Origin: Granulicella sp.
GTDB lineage: Bacteria; Acidobacteriota; Terriglobia; Terriglobales; Acidobacteriaceae
Assembly: GCA_025357875.1 (NCBI GenBank)
Contig: JANYLK010000211.1
Location: forward strand, 1 to 64,000
Direction of reading: 5' to 3'
Length of the DNA: 64,000 bases
Positions 38,535 to 47,328 of the stretch are shown here, piece by piece. The stretch's first letter is position 1; the number at the start of each line of letters is the position of its first letter. The position numbers and the translations under genes are program-made. The notes beneath the pieces were generated by a model. That model searched no databases and was not told the DNA's origin. It saw only the letters and a program-made list of their open reading frames with translations.

Positions 38535-38930
38535 CATGGGCCGAAGTCTCTGATTCGGCTAGGGAACCAACCTCCCGTGCTTTGCCTGAACTATTTGTTG
38601 TGTTTTTGCTAAGTAAAATAGCGTGTCAAGCCCCTAAACGACACAAACTGCTGAAACAAAATGGAATAAACTTGGCGTAACAGTTTGGGTCGAGTCGCTA
38701 TACTTAAATCAGTTAGAGTTCCCGGGCGCACCTAACCCCAGTTTCGCTTTTACCTCTTCGGGAAATACACCGTTTCTAAGAATGGAGCAGTAACTCTATT
38801 AGAATGTTTATTTTCCGAATGTGGTATCAGCTAAGATGTTTGGAATCTATATTTTGCCGATTTCGAGGGGGGGAGGGGGGCCACCCGTATCCCTCAAATC
38901 GCCCAATCACTGAGAACGAATCGAGATCAA
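38535..38930. other. AT-richer intergenic stretch
   Basis: No gene recognised. It holds a TATACT box near 38697 and a G-rich run (38866-38881) shortly before the phosphorylase start. The composition is noticeably more AT-rich than neighbouring coding DNA. Confidence 0.4.
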
Positions 38931-40322
38931 GTGACCATTCACCCCATCGATGTGATCCAGCACAAACGCGACGGCCTCACTCTCTCCGACGGAGAGATTC
39001 ACGCCTTCATCAGAGCGCTGGTAGCACGCAAGTCTCCGACCGATAGCCCAACCGACGCCCAGACGGCCGCTCTCCTGATGGCCATCTTCGTGCGCGGACT
39101 CATCCCGCAGGAACTTGCCGCCCTCACCCAGGCGATGCGCTTTTCAGGAGAAGTCTTCAATCCAACTCCTCTGCAAGCCTTTACCGTCGACAAGCATTCT
39201 ACCGGCGGCGTCGGCGATAAGACCTCCATCCTGATCGCGCCAATCATCGCGGCAGCCGGGCTCAAAGATCCAATGATTTCGGGCCGCTCGCTCGGCCACA
39301 CCGGTGGCACACTCGACAAGCTGGAGACGATTCCAGGATTCCGCACTCAGCTTCCTCTACCCGAGTTCCTATCGATCATTCAGCAGTGCGGCTTCGCTAT
39401 GGCCGGCCAAACGCCGACCCTGGTCCCAGCCGATCGCATCCTCTATGCGCTCCGCGACCACACTGGAACCGTTGAGTCGCCCTACCTGATCACTGCCAGC
39501 ATTATGAGCAAGAAGCTCGCCGCTGGCCTCAACGCTCTTGTGCTGGACGTAAAAACCGGCAGCGGCGCCTTCATGTCCAAGTACGAGGACGCCCAACTTC
39601 TCGCGCACCTTATGGTCGATACCGGCGAGTTGGCCGGAACCCGTACCGTCGCCCTGCTCACCTCCATGGATCAGCCGCTCGGCCGATTCGCCGGCAACTG
39701 GGTTGAGATAGAGGAGTGTATCGAACTCTTCCAACACTTCTCGCCCGACTTCGCCTTTACGCTCACGCCGGAAAAGCTCCGTCTCTCTCAGGATCTGCTC
39801 GATCTTACTTACGCCCTCGCAGGCCATATGCTCTGCCTCGGCGGCAAAGCTCAATCGCCCAAGGCCGGAGCGCAACTCGCAGCCAAACTTCTCGCCGACG
39901 GATCAGCTTTCCAGCACTTTCTTGAGATGGTCGAGTTGCAGTCGGACGATCTGCCTGCCGCAGTCAATGCATTCGCCGATCCTGAAGGCTTTCACAAGCC
40001 CTCGGTGACTCGAAAGCTTACCGCTGATCGCGAAGGCTTTCTCTCCGCGATGGACTGCACCCAGGTTGGATGGGCCGTGCAGCGCCTAGGAGCTGGCCGC
40101 ACAAATCCCGGCGAGCCCGTCAGCGCCCACGCCGGCATCGAGATGCATGCCAAACTTGGGGACCGCATCGCCGCTGGCCAACCCCTAGTCACCCTCTTTA
40201 GTGAGGACCCCGCACTCCTCGACGAGCCAGAATCCATGCTACGCGAAACCCTGAAAATCACCGCCGAGCCACCCGCCACCATCCCTCTGGTCCGCGAGAT
40301 TGTTGCCAAGGATCAACAATGA
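38931..40322 (+). CDS. Pyrimidine-nucleoside (thymidine) phosphorylase
   Basis: 463 residues starting at GTG 38931. Cleaves thymidine/uridine with phosphate to base and (deoxy)ribose-1-phosphate. Family motifs: VDKHSTGGVGDKTSILIAPI (phosphate loop), MISGRSLGHTGGTLDKLETIPG (signature), VRGLIPQELAALTQAMRFSG and VLDVKTGSGAFM. The C-terminal domain has LGAGRTNPGEPVSAHAGI. Whether it is deoA (thymidine only) or pdp (broad) cannot be set from sequence alone. It works with cdd upstream and the nucleoside transporter downstream. Confidence 0.93.
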   Translation: MTIHPIDVIQHKRDGLTLSDGEIHAFIRALVARKSPTDSPTDAQTAALLMAIFVRGLIPQELAALTQAMRFSGEVFNPTPLQAFTVDKHSTGGVGDKTSILIAPIIAAAGLKDPMISGRSLGHTGGTLDKLETIPGFRTQLPLPEFLSIIQQCGFAMAGQTPTLVPADRILYALRDHTGTVESPYLITASIMSKKLAAGLNALVLDVKTGSGAFMSKYEDAQLLAHLMVDTGELAGTRTVALLTSMDQPLGRFAGNWVEIEECIELFQHFSPDFAFTLTPEKLRLSQDLLDLTYALAGHMLCLGGKAQSPKAGAQLAAKLLADGSAFQHFLEMVELQSDDLPAAVNAFADPEGFHKPSVTRKLTADREGFLSAMDCTQVGWAVQRLGAGRTNPGEPVSAHAGIEMHAKLGDRIAAGQPLVTLFSEDPALLDEPESMLRETLKITAEPPATIPLVREIVAKDQQ

Positions 40323-40346
40323 ACGTCGTCGGGATGGAGAGATTAG

Positions 40347-41069
40347 TCACGGCTTCGTCATCTTCAAGTTCGTCACGATCGCATCAGTGTTGTGCGCAAA
40401 ACGGATGCCGTAGACACCGTCGGTCGACTTCAGTTTTCCAGCGCCAACCACGTCGGCCTTGCCATAGATCGCGACCACAGTTCCATTGATCAAGCACGAA
40501 ACTTTATCGCCCTTTACCGACATCGCGATGTCCTGTGAAACCGGCTGTCCCGGTCCCTTTGCTTTGTGAACGGCGTCGTTAGCCGTCGGTCGTCGTCCAC
40601 CCACCTGGAACGCGATCGGCCCAAATCCGCGTACGATGAATGTGCCATTTCCGTATGCCGCGCAATACATCAGGCTCTGCTGGTCCGTCCCCAGGACGTC
40701 GCCGCCAATCACGATTCCATAAGGATGAGGATGGTCGTTCAGGTTCATGTACTTCTGCTCGCTGAAGGTTGCTGAAACGGTGTAGTCGCCGGTAGCCACG
40801 TTCTTCGGATTCCAGTAGGTTACCGCGGGTCCAGTCGTAACGCGCATTCCCTTATCTTCGGGAGCGAGCTTGGCATCCCTAATAGTCTGCCCTTGTTTCT
40901 CGGCGCCAGCGTCGATCTTGCCCTCCCAGGCCGGCACCAAAATTCCTCCACCAGAAACACTTCTGCCAGCCTCATCGGAGGCGGCACCGGCAGGCGGTTG
41001 AGCGATGCAGATACCAGCGAGCAGACCACTGAGAACGACAGAAGAAGCGAGGCGGAAGGCAATGCGCAT
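40347..41069 (-). CDS. Exported protein, DUF1080/3-keto-disaccharide hydrolase-like fold
   Basis: 240 residues from ATG 41069. Signal peptide (ASSVVLSGLLAGICIAQ), then a jelly-roll-like region: VTYWNPKNVATGDYTVSATFSE, HPYGIVIGGDVLG, LMYCAAYGNGTFIVRGFGP, DIAMSVKGDKVSCLINGTVV and VYGIRFAHNTDAIVTNLKM. The pattern of WxGKID, YxVSATF and xCxxNGxxV resembles DUF1080-type domains, which bind or hydrolyse glycosides. No catalytic assignment is possible. It is antisense to the nucleoside-salvage genes. Confidence 0.65.
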   Translation of the reverse strand: MRIAFRLASSVVLSGLLAGICIAQPPAGAASDEAGRSVSGGGILVPAWEGKIDAGAEKQGQTIRDAKLAPEDKGMRVTTGPAVTYWNPKNVATGDYTVSATFSEQKYMNLNDHPHPYGIVIGGDVLGTDQQSLMYCAAYGNGTFIVRGFGPIAFQVGGRRPTANDAVHKAKGPGQPVSQDIAMSVKGDKVSCLINGTVVAIYGKADVVGAGKLKSTDGVYGIRFAHNTDAIVTNLKMTKP

Positions 41070-41218
41070 AGGGTTCTCTCCAGAACGGAAAATTGTGTCC
41101 AGATTATAGCCGCGATCACCGAAGCCTGTCCGCTGCGGCAAACAAACTCCACCGCCGCGCGTTCTCATCCGTTACACTCTGTTGACACCTAATAACCTTG
41201 CCCGCTTGGAGCGCACTC

Positions 41219-42454
41219 TTGGCACGATTTACCGGTCTACTCGGTCTCATCACATTCATTGGCCTTGCGTACGCGCTCTCCGTCAATCGCCGTGCTATCA
41301 AATGGCGTACGGTCGCCTGGGGTCTGGGACTCCAGATTGTCTTTGCGTTCCTGGTCATCAAGTGGAACTACGGCCAGATCATCCTATCCAGAATCTCGGG
41401 CGTTATCACTGGCCTACTTGGACACTCTGCCGACGGCTCCTCGCTCGTCTTCGGGCGCATCGGTACTCCTGGTGACTCGCTCGCTACCCTCGCCTTTGCG
41501 GTTCTCCCGACAATTATCTTTGTCTCAGCGTTTTTCGCCATCCTGTATCACATTGGCCTGATGCAGCAAGTCATCAAAGTGGTCGCATGGATTATGCAGC
41601 GAACCATGGGTACGAGCGGCGCAGAGAGTACCAACGTCGCGGCCAGCATCTTCATGGGTCAGACCGAGGCGCCGCTCACCATACGACCGTTCCTCTCTGG
41701 CGCGACGAACTCCGAACTGATGACCATCATGACTTCCGGCATGGCGCATGTCTCCGGCGGGATCATGGCCGCGTATATTTTGTTTGGCATCAACGCCAAG
41801 GACCTGCTCTCCGCCGTCATCATGACAGCGCCAGGCACCATCCTAATCGCCAAGATGCTTGTCCCCGAGACTGAGGTCGCAGCCACGGCGGGCACCGTCC
41901 GCATGCCTCCCAATGAGGAGCACAAGAACGAGAACTTCATCGCCGCAATTGCCCGCGGCACCATCGACGGCGGTCAGCTGGCATTTAACGTCGCCATCAT
42001 GCTGATCGCCTTTGTAGCTCTCGTCGGCCTCTTCAACGCGATGATGCTCGGCACATCAAATGTGCTGTGGGCTCACGGGATTAGATTTCCCCACACCCTG
42101 AATGCGATCCTCGGGGCAGTTGGCGCACCTGTCGCCTGGCTGATCGGCATTCCCTGGCACGAGTGCCGCACCATCGGCAACCTGCTCGGCACTCGCACCA
42201 TCATCAACGAATTCGTAGCGTTCCAGCAGTTAGGCCCACTCAAAGCCACCCTGTCTCCGCGCACCTTTTCCATCGCGACCTTTGCCCTGTGCGGCTTTGC
42301 GAACGTGGGATCGATAGGTATGCAGATCGGCGGCATCGGTGCCCTGGTGCCTAATCGGCGCGATGATCTAGCCCGTTTAGGACTTCGCGCGATGTTAGCT
42401 GGAACAATGGCAAACTTAATGTCAGCGAGCATCGTCTCTATATTGATCAAATAA
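41219..42454 (+). CDS. Concentrative nucleoside transporter (NupC/CNT family)
   Basis: 411 residues if the TTG at 41219 is used (GGAG 7 nt upstream); another TTG lies at 41198. About ten membrane segments. CNT hallmarks: FVSAFFAILYHIGLMQQVIKVVAW, GTSGAESTNVAASIFMGQTEAPL, MTSGMAHVSGGIMAAYILFGI, ESxxxA-like ATAGTVRMP and SPRTFSIATFALCGFANVGSIGMQIGGIG. Imports nucleosides with Na+ or H+, feeding the deaminase and phosphorylase encoded just upstream. Confidence 0.92.
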   Translation: MARFTGLLGLITFIGLAYALSVNRRAIKWRTVAWGLGLQIVFAFLVIKWNYGQIILSRISGVITGLLGHSADGSSLVFGRIGTPGDSLATLAFAVLPTIIFVSAFFAILYHIGLMQQVIKVVAWIMQRTMGTSGAESTNVAASIFMGQTEAPLTIRPFLSGATNSELMTIMTSGMAHVSGGIMAAYILFGINAKDLLSAVIMTAPGTILIAKMLVPETEVAATAGTVRMPPNEEHKNENFIAAIARGTIDGGQLAFNVAIMLIAFVALVGLFNAMMLGTSNVLWAHGIRFPHTLNAILGAVGAPVAWLIGIPWHECRTIGNLLGTRTIINEFVAFQQLGPLKATLSPRTFSIATFALCGFANVGSIGMQIGGIGALVPNRRDDLARLGLRAMLAGTMANLMSASIVSILIK

Positions 42455-42628
42455 TTTGATCACGCAACGCTAAGATTCTCGGGCCTGAATAGGGATTACG
42501 GAATGGGGGGCGCTGCAGGATCGACCGCGTCCAGTCGCGATTTGTTGTCGAAAATCGTCCCATCTTCAAGTATGCTGAGCGATCGAGTCGTTTGAACTAA
42601 ATCAGTTTTGAACCAAGAGGATGCGCAT

Positions 42629-43753
42629 ATGAGTGCGAGTCGACGGGATTTCTTGCAAAATGCCTTGATGAGTGGAGGGCTCGCTCCTTTCCTGGGAACG
42701 GCTTCTGGTAGCCGTTTCTTTGAACGCCTTTTGAATGCTTCGGATCAGGTGAACGGTGCCAATGTTGGTCAGGCTTCTGTCGGTTCGCATGACTCGCAGA
42801 AGTTCTGGGCCAGCTTTGGGGCCAACGTAAACCAGGCGTCCGGAAGCACCGAAAACCGGACACGCGGTCTGTTTCCCCACAAGAAGCCTGACATGAGTGC
42901 GGCGGCAATGGATCGTCAGATTGATTTCTTCCATTACGACCCTGTCGACAAAAGGATGCGGTTTGCCACCAGTATCGAACCCAAGGAACTGCTCGATCAT
43001 CCAGGCGATGTGACGGCCAGTCTGAACGTGAATGGCTTTCGCATGGCGCAGGAAGATAGAACCAAGTTCCAACAACTGCAGTCGGCTCAATTGCGCATCG
43101 ATGTTGTGCAGACGAAGTCACTTTTCCAGACGCTTCTCGACCCGATGGCGTGGACTTCGCTTGCCTCATTATTTCCTGACAGTTCGGGCACTCTGCCTCC
43201 TATGCAGAACCTAAGTTTCAACCCTGGCGCGGCCTCACAAAAAATGAAGAAGGTCATTCTGCCGGGTGGTTCGGGGCAATGGGCGGTCAATCTCTCGATG
43301 GCGCACAAGCAGTCCACGTTTTGCGCTGTCTTGCAGGGCCTCACGACTGTGGTCGGCAAGTTTGCGCCCATCATCGGACTACCGGCAATCAGTGTGGAGG
43401 CGCTGCAGGGCTTCAGTAGTTTGTATGGCGCCTTTGAGCAGAGAACGACGTTTCTGATCAACAGCTTTCCGCAACTGGCTTACGCAACGCAGCAAGCACG
43501 CAAGGGCGTCGTCAGTAACCAGGGAGTCAACCTAGTCTCTGGCGATTACGTTCTAGTGCCGCACCTCTACACCGCTGAACTGACGCCGCATCTCGAAGAT
43601 CTGGAGTTGCGGCAGGGGTACCTGGTGCCAAAGGGATCGTCGACTAACACTTCCATCATCGATCTGGCGCTTGGACTGAAGCCGGACATAACCTATCTGT
43701 CAGCGACGTTTGGCTTGAAACCGCTTGCGCCTCAGGCTCCTGACGCTGGCTGA
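42629..43753 (+). CDS. Tat-signal exported protein of unknown function, caspase neighbour
   Basis: 374 residues from ATG 42629 (AAGAGG 8 nt upstream). The N-terminus MSASRRDFLQNAL carries a twin-arginine motif, but the following hydrophobic stretch is short. No known domain is recognised. Visible features: a polar region with FHYDPVDKRMRFATSIEPKELL, a hydrophobic patch GKFAPIIGLPAISVEALQGFS, and SGDYVLVPHLYTAEL near the C-terminus. It lies 151 bp before an exported caspase on the same strand, so a role in that system is possible. Confidence 0.6.
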   Translation: MSASRRDFLQNALMSGGLAPFLGTASGSRFFERLLNASDQVNGANVGQASVGSHDSQKFWASFGANVNQASGSTENRTRGLFPHKKPDMSAAAMDRQIDFFHYDPVDKRMRFATSIEPKELLDHPGDVTASLNVNGFRMAQEDRTKFQQLQSAQLRIDVVQTKSLFQTLLDPMAWTSLASLFPDSSGTLPPMQNLSFNPGAASQKMKKVILPGGSGQWAVNLSMAHKQSTFCAVLQGLTTVVGKFAPIIGLPAISVEALQGFSSLYGAFEQRTTFLINSFPQLAYATQQARKGVVSNQGVNLVSGDYVLVPHLYTAELTPHLEDLELRQGYLVPKGSSTNTSIIDLALGLKPDITYLSATFGLKPLAPQAPDAG

Positions 43754-43904
43754 TGCTTGCGCGTTGATCAATCTCAACGTGGTTCAGACTTATAGATGGG
43801 ACAAATGGTTTCCGGGGGCCGGATATAAGATCGGGCCTTCGGAAGTCCCCTATTTTATAAAGTCTAAGTTGCGGTTCGGCACGACATATCAAGGCGAGGC
43901 TTCA

Positions 43905-46367
43905 ATGAAGCGGTCTGTTCCTTTCCTCAGTATTTTGCTGTGTCTGGCTGCTATTGCGCCGGCGCAGTCTAAGCGTGCGTTGATCGTCGGCATCGATACC
44001 TATCAGCCGGCGGGCACGATTGCGCAGCACGAGGCTGGCTGTACCTATGGGCGTTGTGAACTGGGGAGCTTTGAAAATCTTCAAGGTGCTGTTAACGATG
44101 CACAGTCGATTGCCGACGTGTTGACCGGGCCGAAGTTCGGTTTTCCGGCGGACAACGTGGTCCTGTTGACGAACCCCGCACCACGCCAGAGCCGTACCGG
44201 CGTGATTTTGCTTCCGGCCGCAGATACAACGCACGACGGGATTCTGGCCGCGATGAAGAAGTACCTGGTCGATACGCCAGAGCGTGGCGATACAGTCGTG
44301 TTTTACGATGCGAGTCACGGGTCTCTGCGCGTGAATACCGCGGGCGAAAAGCTCACGGTCCGCGACGAAGGCGGCAAGCTTGTGACCGTCGACAGTACCT
44401 TGGTGCCGTCTGACGCGTACAAGGGCGGCTTCGACATACGCGATCGCGAGATGACTCGTATCTTCAATGCTGCGCTGGACAAGGGTATTCATCTGTCGGT
44501 CATCTTTGATAGCTGTCATAGCGGCGGTTCGACGCGGGGTCTGTCGGCCGGACGAAAGCGCTCTCTGCCGTATGACCCGCGGCCGGTGAATGACCCGCCG
44601 GACAAACTTCCCAATGGGGAGCGCGCGACTCCGCCCACTGAGCGGCTGGACAATCCCGCGCTGGTCTTCACCGCGGTACAGCAAGACCAGGCCGCGAACG
44701 AGGCCGATCCGTCCGAGAACATGCCGGAGGCGCATGGAGCTTTTACCGCGGCGTTGATTGAGACATTGCAGGTGTTACCGGCCGACGCACCGGCGTCACT
44801 TGTGTATCAGCGGGTAAAGGCAATGCTCGAAGGTAGCGGGTTTCCGGACCAGGAGCCAGACCTGGACGCAAATCCTATTCGTAGATCTCAGTCGCTTTTT
44901 GGCGGGGCGACGGGTGCGGCGAACGCGGACAAGGTGCGGACGGCAGCGTTGAAGGTCGACACAGACGGCAGCGTCTGGCTGGATATTGGGATGGTCTCCG
45001 GCATTGGTCCGGGGAGCGAGTTTACGGCGACTACTTCTAACTCTGGAAATCCGCCGGTGAAGTTGCGTGTGAACAACGCGCTCGGCGTCGCTCGATCGAG
45101 TGCAAACATCCTAAGTCCGGCTGGAGGCAAGGTTCGGATGGGAGATATTTTTGAACTGAGCCGCCTGATACCGGGGCAATCCAACCCGCTGCGATTCTGG
45201 ACTGGGCCATCCAATCTTTCCAGCATGGAAATCAGCTCCGCAACTTCGCAGGTTAAGGTATCCGGTGTTGCGATGATCTCGGATCCCGCGGAGGACCTGT
45301 ACACCGACGTTCTCAGTTGGAATGGCGCTGCATGGAGTTTGCGCCACGTTGCCGCCGATTCGGCGGTGCCGACTGGGCACACCTTCCTTAGCGTTGGAAA
45401 ATTAGCCGGTCCCATAATCCTCGGAGCGAGCATATCCGCGGAGTCCCTAAAGACGCATCTCTCACCAACGGCCAGATTGTGGGTCGACCTGCCTGCATCC
45501 CGTGAGTTGACGGAAAGTCTGAAGTTAGGTGATTCAAACAGCGAGGCTCAGCCTGCGAATACGATTGCCGACGCCAACTATGTGCTGGCTGGGTCCGTGA
45601 TCAAAAGCGCCGCCAGCTACGCGTGGTTTCATAAGAGCGAGTTTTCGTCTGGACCGCGTGCGTCTCCTACATCCGACCATAGTCCCGGCTGCTCGACAAC
45701 CTCTTCATACCCCGTGCGAAGCGATTGGGTGGCTGTCGCGGACGGTGCCGCTGCGCCTGTCGCTGCAGAGACGCTGAGCAGTTACTCGACACGACTCGCG
45801 AAGGTTCATGGATGGTTGCAACTATCGAATAATGCGGTCGCGGGATCGTCTGAGGCAAATTACTTCAAGCTGGCGTTCGTGCCGATGACCAGTACAAATC
45901 CGCTGGATACCAACAACCCGGTGCATGAAAACGACCGTATGCGACTCGCGCTGCAAGCAGATCGCGCGGTGAGGGAGCCGCGCTGGGTCTACATTCTGGA
46001 CATCGATTGCCACGGCAAGGGAAGCTTGATTTATCCCCTGAACTACTCGGAGAATCAGTATCCCGGTGATGGAGACCAGGATAATCAGGTAATTCTTCGC
46101 CACGCACCGACCTTGAAGGTGGGTCCGCCCTTCGGAGTCGACACCATGATTCTGCTGACCACCGCGCAGCCTCTGCCCGATCCGTCAGTGCTGAACTTCG
46201 AAGGTGTCGCACGCACAGTTACTCGCGGTGTAACGTCGCCCCTGGAACGGCTCCTGTCGAGCGCCAGTAGCGGGTCGCGGGGATTGGGCGCCGAGGTGGA
46301 AGTTCCGACAAACTGGGGTATCGAAGTGAAATTACTGCGAAGCGTCCCTAAAGACGCCACACATTGA
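43905..46367 (+). CDS. Exported caspase-family (C14) protein with C-terminal DUF4384-like region
   Basis: 820 residues from ATG 43905 (GAGG site). Signal peptide (FLSILLCLAAIAPAQ), then a caspase p20-like fold: KRALIVGIDTY, NDAQSIADVLTGPKFGFP, TVVFYDASHGS with the catalytic His at residue 138, and VIFDSCHSGG with the catalytic Cys at residue 204. The usual YxSGHG is changed to YDASHGS. A middle region of beta-rich sequence follows. The C-terminal region (WVYILDIDCHGKGSLIYPLNYSE, PPFGVDTMILLTTAQPL) resembles the DUF4384 domain that often accompanies bacterial caspases. Probably periplasmic or secreted; the substrate is unknown. Confidence 0.82.
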   Translation: MKRSVPFLSILLCLAAIAPAQSKRALIVGIDTYQPAGTIAQHEAGCTYGRCELGSFENLQGAVNDAQSIADVLTGPKFGFPADNVVLLTNPAPRQSRTGVILLPAADTTHDGILAAMKKYLVDTPERGDTVVFYDASHGSLRVNTAGEKLTVRDEGGKLVTVDSTLVPSDAYKGGFDIRDREMTRIFNAALDKGIHLSVIFDSCHSGGSTRGLSAGRKRSLPYDPRPVNDPPDKLPNGERATPPTERLDNPALVFTAVQQDQAANEADPSENMPEAHGAFTAALIETLQVLPADAPASLVYQRVKAMLEGSGFPDQEPDLDANPIRRSQSLFGGATGAANADKVRTAALKVDTDGSVWLDIGMVSGIGPGSEFTATTSNSGNPPVKLRVNNALGVARSSANILSPAGGKVRMGDIFELSRLIPGQSNPLRFWTGPSNLSSMEISSATSQVKVSGVAMISDPAEDLYTDVLSWNGAAWSLRHVAADSAVPTGHTFLSVGKLAGPIILGASISAESLKTHLSPTARLWVDLPASRELTESLKLGDSNSEAQPANTIADANYVLAGSVIKSAASYAWFHKSEFSSGPRASPTSDHSPGCSTTSSYPVRSDWVAVADGAAAPVAAETLSSYSTRLAKVHGWLQLSNNAVAGSSEANYFKLAFVPMTSTNPLDTNNPVHENDRMRLALQADRAVREPRWVYILDIDCHGKGSLIYPLNYSENQYPGDGDQDNQVILRHAPTLKVGPPFGVDTMILLTTAQPLPDPSVLNFEGVARTVTRGVTSPLERLLSSASSGSRGLGAEVEVPTNWGIEVKLLRSVPKDATH

Positions 46368-46395
46368 TCTGAGCGTCTGCAGTACCGCGATCAGC

Positions 46396-47328
46396 TTACT
46401 CCCAGTGGTGGTGCGCGTCGCCGCCCTGTCCAATGTCGATCACGAGTGTGCTGTTCTTGCAGGAGTGCGTTGCCGAGAGTTGGTAGATGGTCTCACGGGA
46501 TAGTTTGTACGGCGCATCATTGATGGTGAACTGGAGCAGCAGCGGACCTTCAGGAGCTTGAAAGCTGCTCACTCCATCCAGGATGGTGGTGGACTGATCG
46601 AGACCGTTGGCTGTGAGCGTGTAGGAGTGCGACACGCTGTGTTTATAGTTGTAGGTTATCCGCGTATGCATCAAGCATGGAGCGGATGCTGCGGCCTGGG
46701 GGAAATCGGAAGCCTTCTCGGACAAGGCTTTGGCGAAGCCGGAAAGATGAGCTGGTAGGGTGTCGCGGATCATTTCGGCGAGGTGCGCGGTTGTCTTTCC
46801 GAGAGGCTGCTTTGCGAAGTCCTGCGAGGCGTCAATCCCAAGTCCGAACTTTCCAGTTCGCTCGTTGACGGCGGATGCAATAGCCGCTTGTCCTTTTTGG
46901 AGCCACGCGTTCTTCGCTTTGATCGTCTCGGATACGGTCCAGGTACTCTTCGCATCGCCGGTGTGCACGTCAAGCAAAGACAGCTCGACGGTGATGGTCG
47001 AAGTGGTCCCTTTGTCGGTAGTAATTGTGGGCTTTAGCGTGGGCACAAGAAGCAGATCGAGATCGGGACGGTCCTGCACATATTCGGTGAGCCAGCTTGT
47101 ATCGAGCGGCGTATAAACACCGCCCGGGCTGAGCAGGGAAGGGGCAAACTGTTTGCCAGCCAGTAGATCCTGATAGATGTTGAGGGTCAGGTGTTCAGCG
47201 ACGGCCGGTCCGTAATCATCGCCCCCGGCGTCAAATCCGGGAGCGATTCCGATGGAAGTTTTCTGCGCTGATGCAGATGCAACAAGGATTACAAAAACAA
47301 GGTTATTCTTAAAAGCGGCAAGTCTCAT
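46396..47328 (-). CDS. Exported protein coupled to an M48 protease
   Basis: 310 residues. Signal peptide (NNLVFVILVASASAQ), then IGIAPGFDAGGDDYGPAVAEHLTLNIYQDLL and DLDLLLVPTLKPTITTD, a pattern of alternating strands and helices faintly like the CsgG/LpoB-type periplasmic fold. Two Cys near the C-terminus might form a disulfide. Ends in HHHWE. Its ATG overlaps the stop of the M48 gene by 4 bp, so both are made from one message. No function can be assigned; partner or regulator of the protease is the simplest inference. Confidence 0.6.
   Translation of the reverse strand: MRLAAFKNNLVFVILVASASAQKTSIGIAPGFDAGGDDYGPAVAEHLTLNIYQDLLAGKQFAPSLLSPGGVYTPLDTSWLTEYVQDRPDLDLLLVPTLKPTITTDKGTTSTITVELSLLDVHTGDAKSTWTVSETIKAKNAWLQKGQAAIASAVNERTGKFGLGIDASQDFAKQPLGKTTAHLAEMIRDTLPAHLSGFAKALSEKASDFPQAAASAPCLMHTRITYNYKHSVSHSYTLTANGLDQSTTILDGVSSFQAPEGPLLLQFTINDAPYKLSRETIYQLSATHSCKNSTLVIDIGQGGDAHHHWE

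Noticed and set aside
38866-38881. G-rich tract before the nucleoside phosphorylase as a contingency locus
   Set aside because: It lies about 50 bp upstream of the start and in no promoter spacer I can define.
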